NCBI GenBank assembly: GCA_017694275.1
Contig: JADINB010000005.1
Location: forward strand, 1 to 23,832
Direction of reading: 5' to 3'
DNA length: 23,832 nucleotides
Source: Candidatus Egerieousia excrementavium
Lineage (GTDB): Bacteria; Bacteroidota; Bacteroidia; Bacteroidales; UBA932
Position numbers and translations under genes: made by a program. Every line of letters begins with the position of its first letter. Within the stretch, counting starts at the first letter, position 1. The notes under the pieces are model-generated. The model had not been told where the DNA came from and did no database searches. It saw only the letters and a program-made list of their open reading frames with translations. Shown one piece after another: positions 1-7,656 of the stretch.

Positions 1-49
1 GTCTATACCAAAACTTTCAGGCTGATTTTTCCATAAGAGTGCATTTTTT

Positions 50-57
50 TAATTTTG
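50..57 (+). promoter_or_regulatory. Bacteroidota -7 promoter element for the first gene
   Basis: TAATTTTG matches the Bacteroidota housekeeping -7 consensus TAnnTTTG. It ends only 7 nt before the ATG at 65, so the transcript would have almost no 5' leader. I see no convincing -33 TTTG partner, so this is a motif-based inference. Confidence 0.4.
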
Positions 58-64
58 TCCCGTC

Positions 65-967
65 ATGAGAGTCTATTCATCGGGAGATTTTAAAAGGGAT
101 TTTCTTCTTTTTCTGCAGCAGAACGGTATCCGTTGTACTGAGAGCGGAGATTTGCTGCTTTTTCCCGATTGCCGTCTTGCCGCGACTCTGGTCTGTATGG
201 CTGACTTTTGCCCCGATGGCAAGAACCCGAAGCTTGATTCGCCTGAATTTTCCGCATTGCTGGAAAAACTGGCACTCTCCGGAAGATATGATGATTTTAT
301 GTATCTCTATGAAGACAGATGGTTTCATGACAGATGGATAAGAGAGCGCATCCTTGCGCGCCTGGGCCGTTTCAGGCCTGTTTTTGCAAGAAAGTGCGTG
401 CTGTTTTCAAACAGCAGGATCATTTCTGACGGCACATCAGGCCAGTTGCAGGATTTTCTGGAAAAATATCATTCTTACGGCAGCGCCAGATGCAAGTACC
501 GTTATGCCCTGGAGTATGGCGGGGCGATAGTTGCAGCTGCAACATTTTCGTCTGCCCGTAAGATTGTACGTGAAACGGCAAGTGGAGAGGTGGAGTATAA
601 CTCATACGAATGGATAAGGTATGCATCATTGCCTGATTGCAGGGTCATTGGCGGTATGGGACGGTTGCTTAAGGCTTTCCTGAACGATTTGCGGCGCGAA
701 GGAATATATCCCGTAGAGATAATGAGTTATTCAGACAACGAATGGTCGCGCGGTGCCGTCTATTCCTCTTTGGGCTTCAGGAGAGTGTCGGAACGCATGG
801 CCGTTGAATATTATGTCGGCATTGAAAGTCTTGAGCGGGTATCGGCGCGCAAATTGCTGAAAAAGGAGCCTTTGCTTGAAGATACCCTGGCTTCCGGCAG
901 CCTGCCTCCGGGTTACTTGAAGATCAGAAACAGAGGCAGTGCAAAATTTCTTCTGCAACTGGCGTGA
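65..967 (+). CDS. Conserved protein with Hef/Seg-like C-terminal domain
   Basis: A 300-residue protein of unknown role. The N-terminal ~115 residues show nothing I recognise. From about residue 135 to 255 it resembles the C-terminal domain of phage Hef/Seg-type homing-endonuclease relatives, which has a GNAT-like look: a YALEYGG strand turn, AAATFSSAR, then YEWIRYASLPDCRVIGGMG, and finally SYSDNEWSRGAVYSSLGF. In the phage proteins the last block reads roughly SYADRRWSxGxLYxxLGF. No nuclease signature (GIY-YIG, HNH, LAGLIDADG) is visible, so I do not call it an endonuclease. The ATG at 65 sits directly behind a -7 promoter element. The gene converges with clpC, with 24 bp between the stop codons. 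The reading frame is secure; the function is not known. Confidence 0.75.
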   Translation: MRVYSSGDFKRDFLLFLQQNGIRCTESGDLLLFPDCRLAATLVCMADFCPDGKNPKLDSPEFSALLEKLALSGRYDDFMYLYEDRWFHDRWIRERILARLGRFRPVFARKCVLFSNSRIISDGTSGQLQDFLEKYHSYGSARCKYRYALEYGGAIVAAATFSSARKIVRETASGEVEYNSYEWIRYASLPDCRVIGGMGRLLKAFLNDLRREGIYPVEIMSYSDNEWSRGAVYSSLGFRRVSERMAVEYYVGIESLERVSARKLLKKEPLLEDTLASGSLPPGYLKIRNRGSAKFLLQLA

Positions 968-991
968 GCCTTTATTTCAGTATTGTATACT

Positions 992-3487
992 TCATACTGT
1001 CGTATCGTTTTTCTTCCCGTTCAGCTTTACGGTTATGGATTCGCCCGGTTTGGCCTTCTTTGCAATTATGGCCTCGGCAACAGGATCTTCAATGTAACGT
1101 CTTATTGCCCTTTTGAGCGGTCTTGCGCCATATTGCCTGTCGTATCCGGCCTCAGCCACGAATTTTTTTGCAGATGCCGTTATCCTCAGGCTGTATCCTG
1201 CCTCTCTGACCCTTTCATACAATCCCTTGAGTTCAATCTCTATTATCTTTTCCAGATCTTCTCTTGTAAGGGAGTTAAAGAGAATCTGTTCGTCAAGCCT
1301 GTTCAGCAGTTCTGGCGTAAAAGTGTTGCGTATGGCCTTGCCTATTATCTCCTTTTCATGGTTTTCCCTCTCTCTGGCCTTTGAATAGCCAAGCCCGTTG
1401 CCAAACTCCTTCAACTCCTTGGTGCCTATGTTGGATGTGAGGATAATGACAGTGTTCCTGAAGTCTATGTGGCGGCCGTTGCTGTCTGTAAGCCGGCCTT
1501 CATCCAGTATCTGAAGCAGAATGTTGAAAATGTCGGGATGCGCCTTTTCAATCTCGTCGAGCAGCACTACTGCATATGGCTTGCGTCTTACCCTTTCTGA
1601 AAGCTGTCCTCCCTCATCATAGCCTACATAGCCCGGAGGAGCTCCTATCAGCCTGCTTACAGCATGTTTTTCCATATATTCGCTCATGTCTACCCTTATG
1701 AGTGCATCCTGAGTGTCGAACATGCATTGTGCCAGTTTTTTTGCCAGTTGGGTCTTGCCTACGCCCGTCGGGCCGAGAAACAGGAAAGTCCCTATTGGTT
1801 TGTCGGGGTCTTTCAGCCCCGCCCTGTTACGCAAGATTGCTCTTGTCACCTTGTCTATAGCCTCGCTTTGTCCGATAATCTCTTTTTCCAACTCTGCACG
1901 CATTCCGAGCAGCTTGTTGCTTTCGCTCTCGGCAATTCTGTTTACAGGAATGGAGGTAGCCATGCTTACCGCTTCGGCAATGTCATCTCCGTCTACCGTA
2001 TCCGGATGTCTCTTCATTCTTGTCTCCCAGAGTCTGCGCAATCTTTCCAGCTCTTCCGTATGGCTCTTCTCCAGATCTCTGTACATTGCAGCCTTGCGGA
2101 AATCCATCTCCTTTACGGCAATCTCTTTTTGTTTTCTGAAATTTTCAACTGCCGCTTCCTTCTCGTAGATTTTTTTCGGAGTTTTCAAGTGCTTCAGGTG
2201 GACACGGCTCCCGGCCTCATCCAAGATGTCAATTGCCTTGTCTGGCAAATAGCGGTCTGTAATGTATCTTTCGCTTAGCGATATGCAAAGTTTCAGGGCT
2301 TCGTCCGTATATACCACGTTATGGTGGTTCTGGTAACTCTCCTTTATGTTCTGTAAAATCAGAAGGGTCTGTTCGCGGGTTGTGGGTTCCACCATTATTT
2401 TCTGGAATCGCCTCTCGAGCGCCCCGTCCTTTTCTATGAATTGTCTGAACTCGTCCAGTGTCGTGGCTCCTATGCACTGGATCTCTCCGCGTGCAAGGGC
2501 CGGTTTGAGCATGTTCGCCGCATCAAGCGAACCTGCGGCGCCTCCAGCTCCCACAAGCGTGTGTATCTCATCTATGAACAGTATGATGTCTGGATTCCTG
2601 GCAAGTTCGTTAAGCACGGCCTTCATTCTCTCCTCAAACTGCCCGCGATATTTTGTGCCCGCAACGACAGAGCCAATGTCGAGCGATATTATCCTTTTGT
2701 TTTTAAGTGTTCCGGAGACTTCTTTCCTTGCTATCCTTATTGCCAGCCCTTCTGCAATTGCAGATTTTCCCACACCAGGTTCGCCTATCAGTACAGGATT
2801 GTTCTTTTTTCTCCTGCCCAGAATCTGGGCCAGCCGTTCAATCTCCTTGTCGCGCCCCACTACAGGGTCGAGCTTCTCTTCTGCAGCGGCACGGGTGAGA
2901 TCATAGCCGAAATTGTCCAGTACGGGAGACGAACTCTTTTTCATGCCTTTGCGTTGTTGAGGCTGTGACTCCTGCTGCGGTTGCATCTGCTCTGCACTAT
3001 CCTCCTTGAAATCATATTCTGCCCGCAAGCCCTCTGCCTGTTCCGGTTCCCTGCCCTTGGAAAGGATGTCTCTGAACCGTTTGTAGTTAATCTTGTTCTC
3101 TTCGAAAAAATCGAGGGCATACGACCATGCACCGCCTCTGAATATGGCAAGCATGAGATGCTCAGGTCCGGGAATGAGTTCTCCCATTGACCTTGCTTCC
3201 AGAAACATTACCTTAAGGGCGTTCTCTCCTGCTTTTGAAAGTGTGATCTTGTCTGACAACTCGAGCGGTACGGTTTCTGTTTTCCGCAATTTCTGCTCTA
3301 TGTTGTTCTTGAGAGAAAATATATTCACATCAAGTGCCTTGAGAGCGCCGACAGCCTTGTTCTCTTCGTGACGCAGGATGGCAAGTGTCAGGTGGTCTGT
3401 TGTAATTGTAAAGTTGCCGAGTCTGACAGCCTCCTCCTTGGCAAATGTGATAATATCGTTAAGCTCGTTCGAGAGTTGAATGTGCAT
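992..3487 (-). CDS. clpC: ClpC-type AAA+ unfoldase (ATP-dependent Clp protease ATPase subunit)
   Basis: An 831-residue Hsp100 unfoldase that feeds substrates to ClpP in the cytoplasm. It has a Clp N domain with two repeats (about 1-145), a Gln-rich linker (about 165-180), and D1 with Walker A GEPGVGKS (235-242) and Walker B LFIDE (303-307). A middle region carries a UVR-like motif KEMDFRKAAMYRDLEK (459-474). D2 has Walker A GPTGVGKT (572-579), Walker B LLDE (642-645), sensor LTSN, and a GLGY sequence near 698-701 that may be the ClpP-binding loop (usually LGF/VGF). The open frame runs upstream to 3640, but the Clp N domain starts MHIQLSNEL at 3487, and the extra 51 residues are AT-rich intergenic sequence overlapping the gyrA start. 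Length and domains fit ClpC rather than ClpB, which has a long coiled-coil. It is divergent from gyrA. I see no CIRCE or CtsR-type operator. Confidence 0.95.
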   Translation of the reverse strand: MHIQLSNELNDIITFAKEEAVRLGNFTITTDHLTLAILRHEENKAVGALKALDVNIFSLKNNIEQKLRKTETVPLELSDKITLSKAGENALKVMFLEARSMGELIPGPEHLMLAIFRGGAWSYALDFFEENKINYKRFRDILSKGREPEQAEGLRAEYDFKEDSAEQMQPQQESQPQQRKGMKKSSSPVLDNFGYDLTRAAAEEKLDPVVGRDKEIERLAQILGRRKKNNPVLIGEPGVGKSAIAEGLAIRIARKEVSGTLKNKRIISLDIGSVVAGTKYRGQFEERMKAVLNELARNPDIILFIDEIHTLVGAGGAAGSLDAANMLKPALARGEIQCIGATTLDEFRQFIEKDGALERRFQKIMVEPTTREQTLLILQNIKESYQNHHNVVYTDEALKLCISLSERYITDRYLPDKAIDILDEAGSRVHLKHLKTPKKIYEKEAAVENFRKQKEIAVKEMDFRKAAMYRDLEKSHTEELERLRRLWETRMKRHPDTVDGDDIAEAVSMATSIPVNRIAESESNKLLGMRAELEKEIIGQSEAIDKVTRAILRNRAGLKDPDKPIGTFLFLGPTGVGKTQLAKKLAQCMFDTQDALIRVDMSEYMEKHAVSRLIGAPPGYVGYDEGGQLSERVRRKPYAVVLLDEIEKAHPDIFNILLQILDEGRLTDSNGRHIDFRNTVIILTSNIGTKELKEFGNGLGYSKARERENHEKEIIGKAIRNTFTPELLNRLDEQILFNSLTREDLEKIIEIELKGLYERVREAGYSLRITASAKKFVAEAGYDRQYGARPLKRAIRRYIEDPVAEAIIAKKAKPGESITVKLNGKKNDTTV

Positions 3488-3501
3488 ACTATTTTTGTTT
3501 G

Positions 3502-3509
3502 CGAAAATA
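3502..3509 (-). promoter_or_regulatory. -7-like promoter element for clpC
   Basis: On the minus strand this reads TATTTTCG followed by C, a variant of TAnnTTTG that also occurs before the ComEC-like gene and the fimbrial operon. It ends 14 nt upstream of the clpC ATG. No clear -33 box is visible. Confidence 0.35.
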
Positions 3510-3553
3510 GTAATAAACCTCGATAATTTTATTATTAATCCAAAAAAAAATCC

Positions 3554-3561
3554 TATTTTTG
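3554..3561 (+). promoter_or_regulatory. -7 promoter element for gyrA
   Basis: TATTTTTG matches TAnnTTTG and lies 35 nt before the gyrA ATG, in the 109-bp AT-rich divergent clpC/gyrA spacer. A -33 TTTG at the usual distance is not evident. Confidence 0.4.
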
Positions 3562-3596
3562 TTTGATTTTTTCGAGTATAATTTAATAGTTTTTTG

Positions 3597-6095
3597 ATGG
3601 AATTAGAAGAAACAACAGGAAGGATACAAAGAATCAACATTGAGGATCAGATGAAGAGTGCTTATATCGATTACTCAATGTCTGTAATTGTGTCCAGAGC
3701 CCTTCCAGATGTGCGTGACGGTCTGAAACCTGTTCAGAGAAGAGTACTGTTCGGGATGAGCGAGTTGGGGTTGACCTCTACGGGGCAGACAAAAAAATCG
3801 GCGCGTATCGTGGGAGAAGTCATGGGTAAGTACCATCCGCATGGAGATTTGAGCATATATGAAACCATGGTCCGCATGGCGCAGGACTGGAGTCTCAGGT
3901 ATAAGCTTGTAGACGGGCAGGGAAACTTTGGCTCAATCGACGGTTACTCCGCTGCAGCAATGCGTTATACCGAAGCGAGAGTAAGTGCGCTTACAGAGGA
4001 GATTCTTCTGGACCTGGACAAGGATACCGTAGATTTTGTAAACAACTTCGACGATACGTTGCGCGAGCCGGTGGTGCTGCCGGCAAAGGCCCCGTTGCTT
4101 CTGCTCAACGGAGCTTCGGGTATTGCCGTAGGTATGGCCACCAACATGGCACCGCATAACCTGAATGAGATTTGCGATGCCATAATCGCTTATGTAAGGA
4201 ATCCTGAAATATCTGTGACAGAACTTCTCAGATATGTAAAAGGGCCCGATTTCCCTACCGGAGGAACCATTCTCGGAACACAAGGCATAAAGGAGGCGTT
4301 CGAAACCGGACGCGGCAGAATCGTGATAAGGGCCAGGAGCGATATAGAAGTGAGCCCCAAGAGCGGTCGCGAATCTATTGTGGTTCATGAGATTCCTTAT
4401 ATGGTAAACAAGAAGGAACTGATTGAGAATATCGCAAGGCTGGTAGAAAGCAAGAAGATAGATGGCATTGCTTATGTCAATGACGAGAGCGACCGCAAGG
4501 GTATGCGTATTGTCATCAAACTGAAAATGGGGGCTGTCGCAAACGTGGTGCTTAACATGCTTTACAAATATACGCAGCTCCAGTCTACGTTTTCGATAAA
4601 CAATATCGCGCTTGTCGACGGCCGTCCGCGTCTTCTGAATCTTATCCAGCTGATCAAATATTTCGTAAGGCACCGCCACAATGTAATAGTGAGAAGGGCT
4701 GAGTTCGAACTCAAGAAGGCAGAGGCGCGGGCCCATATTCTGGAAGGGCTGCTGAAGGCTCTGGACTTCATAGACGAGGTAATATCTATAATCAGGAACT
4801 CGCAGTCTGTAGACGAGGCAAAATCCACGCTCGTCTCCAGGTTCGGCTTTACGGACGAGCAGGCTTCTGCAATAGTAGAGATGAGGCTCAGGCAGTTGGC
4901 AGGGCTTGAAAGAATAAAGCTCAAAAACGAGTACGATGAACTTATGGCCAGAATCAAAAGGCTGAAAGATATTCTCGGAAGCCAGGAACTTCAGATGAAT
5001 ATTATCTGCGATGAGATGGAACAGCTGAAATCCAAGTTCGGTGATGAAAGAAGGACAAATATCGAACTTTCGGCTGATGAATTCAATCCGGAGGATTTCT
5101 ATCCCAACGAAGATGTGGTCATAACAATTTCTCATATGGGCTACATAAAGAGAACCCCGCTTTCAGAATACAGGCTCCAGAACAGGGGCGGAGTGGGAGC
5201 AAAAGGCTCTACCACAAGAGATGAGGATTTTATCGAGCACATATATGTTGCAAACATGCACAGCACAATGCTTTTCTTTACCAAAAACGGCAAGTGCTAC
5301 TGGCTTAAGGTGTATGAAATCCCCGAAGGGGCAAAGGCTTCAAAGGGGCGTGCCATACAGAATGTCATAAACATAGAGCCGGAAGACAAGGTCTGTGCAT
5401 ATCTGAACGTGAAGAATCTGAAAGACGAAGAGTATATAAACGACAATTTCATCGTGCTTGGCACAAAGAGGGGGATTGTAAAGAAAACGACACTCGAGGC
5501 CTATTCCCGTCCGCGTGTGAACGGTGTGAATGCCATTACCGTAAAGGAAGGGGACGAGTTGCTGGAGGCAATCCTTACAGATGGAAATTGTCAGATACTT
5601 ATGGCTGGTAAAAACGGCAAATGTGTGAGATTCAATGAAAAAGATTGCAGGCCAATAGGCAGGATTGCCGCAGGGGTAAGAGGAATAACCCTTGAGGACG
5701 ACGATGAGGTTGTCGGTATGATTTCTGTTGGACAAAATGATGTCAGCAATCTGGAAAACGGGCGAACCGTTCTTGTTGTAAGCGAGCACGGATATGGTAA
5801 AAAATCTCCGCTGGAAGATTACAGGATAACAAGCAGGGGAGGCAAGGGGGTAAAGACCATCAACATTACCGAAAAGACAGGGAAACTTGTGGCCCTCAAA
5901 TCTGTGAGCGATGAAAATGACCTGATGATCATCAATAAGTCGGGTATAACAATCCGTCTTGCCGTGTCTGATATCAGGGAGGCAGGACGTGCGACCCAGG
6001 GTGTGAAACTCATCAACATAAGAGAGGGCGACAGCATTGCGGCTGTCTGCGCGGTAAACAAGAGTGAAGAGAAAAACGAAGAGAAAGAAAACTAA
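3597..6095 (+). CDS. gyrA: DNA gyrase subunit A
   Basis: An 832-residue type IIA topoisomerase A subunit. Together with GyrB it introduces negative supercoils through a transient double-strand break. The N-terminal breakage-reunion domain has SRALPDVRDGLKPVQRR (33-49) and the catalytic tyrosine in AAMRYTEAR (Tyr124). The C-terminal beta-pinwheel carries GyrA-box-like repeats, QNRGGVG near 527 and SRGGKG near 744. The quinolone-determining segment reads KYHPHGDLSIYE, with Leu85 where Escherichia coli has Ser83 and Glu89 where it has Asp87. An upstream TTG at 3594 extends the frame by one codon, but I chose the ATG at 3597. The next gene starts 23 bp downstream, suggesting cotranscription. ParC is less likely given the length and the GyrA-box motifs. 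Confidence 0.96.
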   Translation: MELEETTGRIQRINIEDQMKSAYIDYSMSVIVSRALPDVRDGLKPVQRRVLFGMSELGLTSTGQTKKSARIVGEVMGKYHPHGDLSIYETMVRMAQDWSLRYKLVDGQGNFGSIDGYSAAAMRYTEARVSALTEEILLDLDKDTVDFVNNFDDTLREPVVLPAKAPLLLLNGASGIAVGMATNMAPHNLNEICDAIIAYVRNPEISVTELLRYVKGPDFPTGGTILGTQGIKEAFETGRGRIVIRARSDIEVSPKSGRESIVVHEIPYMVNKKELIENIARLVESKKIDGIAYVNDESDRKGMRIVIKLKMGAVANVVLNMLYKYTQLQSTFSINNIALVDGRPRLLNLIQLIKYFVRHRHNVIVRRAEFELKKAEARAHILEGLLKALDFIDEVISIIRNSQSVDEAKSTLVSRFGFTDEQASAIVEMRLRQLAGLERIKLKNEYDELMARIKRLKDILGSQELQMNIICDEMEQLKSKFGDERRTNIELSADEFNPEDFYPNEDVVITISHMGYIKRTPLSEYRLQNRGGVGAKGSTTRDEDFIEHIYVANMHSTMLFFTKNGKCYWLKVYEIPEGAKASKGRAIQNVINIEPEDKVCAYLNVKNLKDEEYINDNFIVLGTKRGIVKKTTLEAYSRPRVNGVNAITVKEGDELLEAILTDGNCQILMAGKNGKCVRFNEKDCRPIGRIAAGVRGITLEDDDEVVGMISVGQNDVSNLENGRTVLVVSEHGYGKKSPLEDYRITSRGGKGVKTINITEKTGKLVALKSVSDENDLMIINKSGITIRLAVSDIREAGRATQGVKLINIREGDSIAAVCAVNKSEEKNEEKEN
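3849..3851 (+). other. gyrA: Codon for Leu85, the GyrA Ser83-equivalent quinolone position
   Basis: The codon is TTG (Leu) inside HPHGD-L-SIYE. In E. coli GyrA the aligned residue is Ser83, whose replacement by Leu is a classical quinolone-resistance change. Whether Leu is ancestral here or acquired cannot be told from one sequence. Confidence 0.7.
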
Positions 6096-6118
6096 TAATC
6101 CCTAATATCAATAATATT

Positions 6119-7420
6119 ATGAGAAAAATTTTTATTACATTGGTAATGTCGCTGTTTGTGGCATCGTCGTATGCACAGAGCGAGGCGGCACTCAAGGCTT
6201 TGGATAAGGCAAAGAGCGAAACGCAGAATCCCAAAAAGGCTTCCAATCCTGCAAGTTGGGTTAAATTGGGAACTGCATACACTGAATGTTTCGATGTTCC
6301 CATTTCAGGAATATGGCAGGGTGCAAGCCAAATGGAGGTACATCTTATGTTGAAGGGCCAGCAGGTACTCTCTACAAATACCGTAGAGGCTGCCGGAAGG
6401 ACATTCAGCGTAGAGAGCTACAATGACAAGGATCTTTATTTTGACGAAAACGGAACACTGGTGGCATGGGATGTCAAGAAACCGGTTCTTGACGAAGACA
6501 TGCTGGTGCTCTCTTATGACGCCTTTGACAAAGCATATGAACTCGATGAGAAAGGCTCTCAGGCAAAGGTTATTGCAGAATCTCTTAAGGGTATCCAGAA
6601 CCGTTATGTGAACGAAGGCATGTCTTTCTATACGCGTGGTGACAATGCCGAGGCATCCGAAATGTTCGGCAAGGCAGTCGAGGTGGCAGCTCACCCTCTT
6701 GTCAACATGATCGACAGCGTTATGATTTATTATACTGCTGTTACGGCATCATTGGCAGGCGACAATGACAGAGCTATCGAGTATCTTACAAAATGCATAG
6801 AAATCGGATATGATGAAAACGGAGATGTCTATGCGGCACTTGCAGAGAACTACAAGAACAACAAGGATACTGTAAAGGCTATGGAGCTCCTGAATGCAGG
6901 TTTTGCGAAATATCCTGTAAACCAAGGCATACTTGTGGCACTTATAAATATTTACATGGAGACAGGCGACGAGCCTACAAAACTGTTCGAACTGCTCAAG
7001 ACAGCACAGGAGAACGAGCCTGAAAATGCAAGTCTCTACTATGCCGAAGGCAATGTTTACGTAAAACTCAACGATTATGAGAAAGCCATTGCTTCCTACA
7101 ACAAAGCCAGCGAAATAGACCCCACATATTTCTGGGGACCTTTCAGTGCAGGCAAGACATATTATGATATGGCTGTGGCTATTCAGGAAGAGGCAAACAT
7201 GGAGATGGATGACACAAAATACAATGCACTTCTCGAACAGCTCGACTCTGCATTGATGAGTGCAATCGCTCCGCTGGAGAAATCATTTACCCTTACAGAG
7301 GATCCCGAGCTTAAGGCCTATGTCGCAGAGGTCTTGAAGAATATCTACTTCCGCTTCCGTGACAAGAGCGACGAGTACAAGGCAAATTACGAGAAGTACA
7401 ACAGTTTCCTCGGAAACTAG
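6119..7420 (+). CDS. Secreted/periplasmic tetratricopeptide repeat protein
   Basis: A 433-residue protein with an N-terminal signal peptide (FITLVMSLFVASSYA, likely cut before Gln at about residue 21), so it is exported, probably to the periplasm. It carries TPR-type helix pairs: around residues 165-195 (FYTRGDNAEASEMFGKAVEV), then units containing AALAENYKNNKDTVKAMELL, and the best one, LYYAEGNVYVKLNDYEKAIA followed by SYNKASEIDP (about 308-338). No enzymatic motif is visible; TPRs usually mediate protein contacts. The ATG at 6119 is 23 bp after the gyrA stop, so it probably belongs to the gyrA transcript. A strong hairpin follows 27 bp after its stop. Specific partner unknown. Confidence 0.85.
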   Translation: MRKIFITLVMSLFVASSYAQSEAALKALDKAKSETQNPKKASNPASWVKLGTAYTECFDVPISGIWQGASQMEVHLMLKGQQVLSTNTVEAAGRTFSVESYNDKDLYFDENGTLVAWDVKKPVLDEDMLVLSYDAFDKAYELDEKGSQAKVIAESLKGIQNRYVNEGMSFYTRGDNAEASEMFGKAVEVAAHPLVNMIDSVMIYYTAVTASLAGDNDRAIEYLTKCIEIGYDENGDVYAALAENYKNNKDTVKAMELLNAGFAKYPVNQGILVALINIYMETGDEPTKLFELLKTAQENEPENASLYYAEGNVYVKLNDYEKAIASYNKASEIDPTYFWGPFSAGKTYYDMAVAIQEEANMEMDDTKYNALLEQLDSALMSAIAPLEKSFTLTEDPELKAYVAEVLKNIYFRFRDKSDEYKANYEKYNSFLGN

Positions 7421-7447
7421 CGAGTTCCCGTCCAAACCGGATATTAC

Positions 7448-7489
7448 AACGGGGCTGTGTCAAAATGAATGTTTTGATGCAGCCCCGTT
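7448..7489 (+). terminator. Strong 18-bp hairpin downstream of the TPR gene
   Basis: Arms AACGGGGCTGTGTCAAAA (7448-7465) and TTTTGATGCAGCCCCGTT (7472-7489) pair over 18 bp with two G-U wobbles and a 6-nt loop. It lies between the convergent TPR and AI-2E genes, so it may terminate or insulate both. There is no U tract on either side, so it is not a canonical intrinsic terminator. The left arm also resembles an insertion-sequence terminal repeat. Confidence 0.45.
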
Positions 7490-7612
7490 AAGGTGTGTAA
7501 GAATTAGCAAAATGCAAGGTATTGAGGATGAGGGTGACAGGAGTTTACTGGAGTAAATGACTTAGCCCGAATTCCGAAAATAACGCAGCAGTTTGCAATT
7601 ATGACACACCGT
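7449..7612. mobile_element. MITE-like or insertion-sequence-end-derived element, 164 bp
   Basis: The left end ACGGGGCTGTGTCAAAAT (7449-7466) and the inverted right end ACGGTGTGTCATAAT (complement of 7598-7612) match if three bases are deleted from the right copy. The interior has no credible gene. It holds a second inverted pair, GGTGTGT (7492-7498) / ACACACC (7604-7610), and a palindrome TTTACT-GG-AGTAAA (7544-7557). GGGGCTGTGTCAAAA-like ends remind me of terminal repeats of Bacteroidota insertion sequences, from memory and not checked. No target-site duplication is clear. The whole 7421-7656 gap contains nothing else I can identify. Confidence 0.4.
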
Positions 7613-7656
7613 CGTTATTCTTTTCATTCCGGATTGTCAGCCCTGCCAGGGAAAAG

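Noticed and set aside
978..999. Inverted repeat CAGTAT/ATACTG between the first gene and clpC as a terminator
   Set aside because: Only six base pairs with a 10-nt loop and no T tract; it also enters the clpC stop codon.
3488..3640. Upstream extension of the ClpC frame by 51 residues
   Set aside because: The Clp N domain starts at MHIQLS (3487). The extension is AT-rich, holds the clpC promoter-like box and overlaps the gyrA start.
3933..5135. 400-residue open frame antisense to gyrA
   Set aside because: It lies entirely inside gyrA, has no recognisable domain, and its composition is what the complement of gyrA codons gives.
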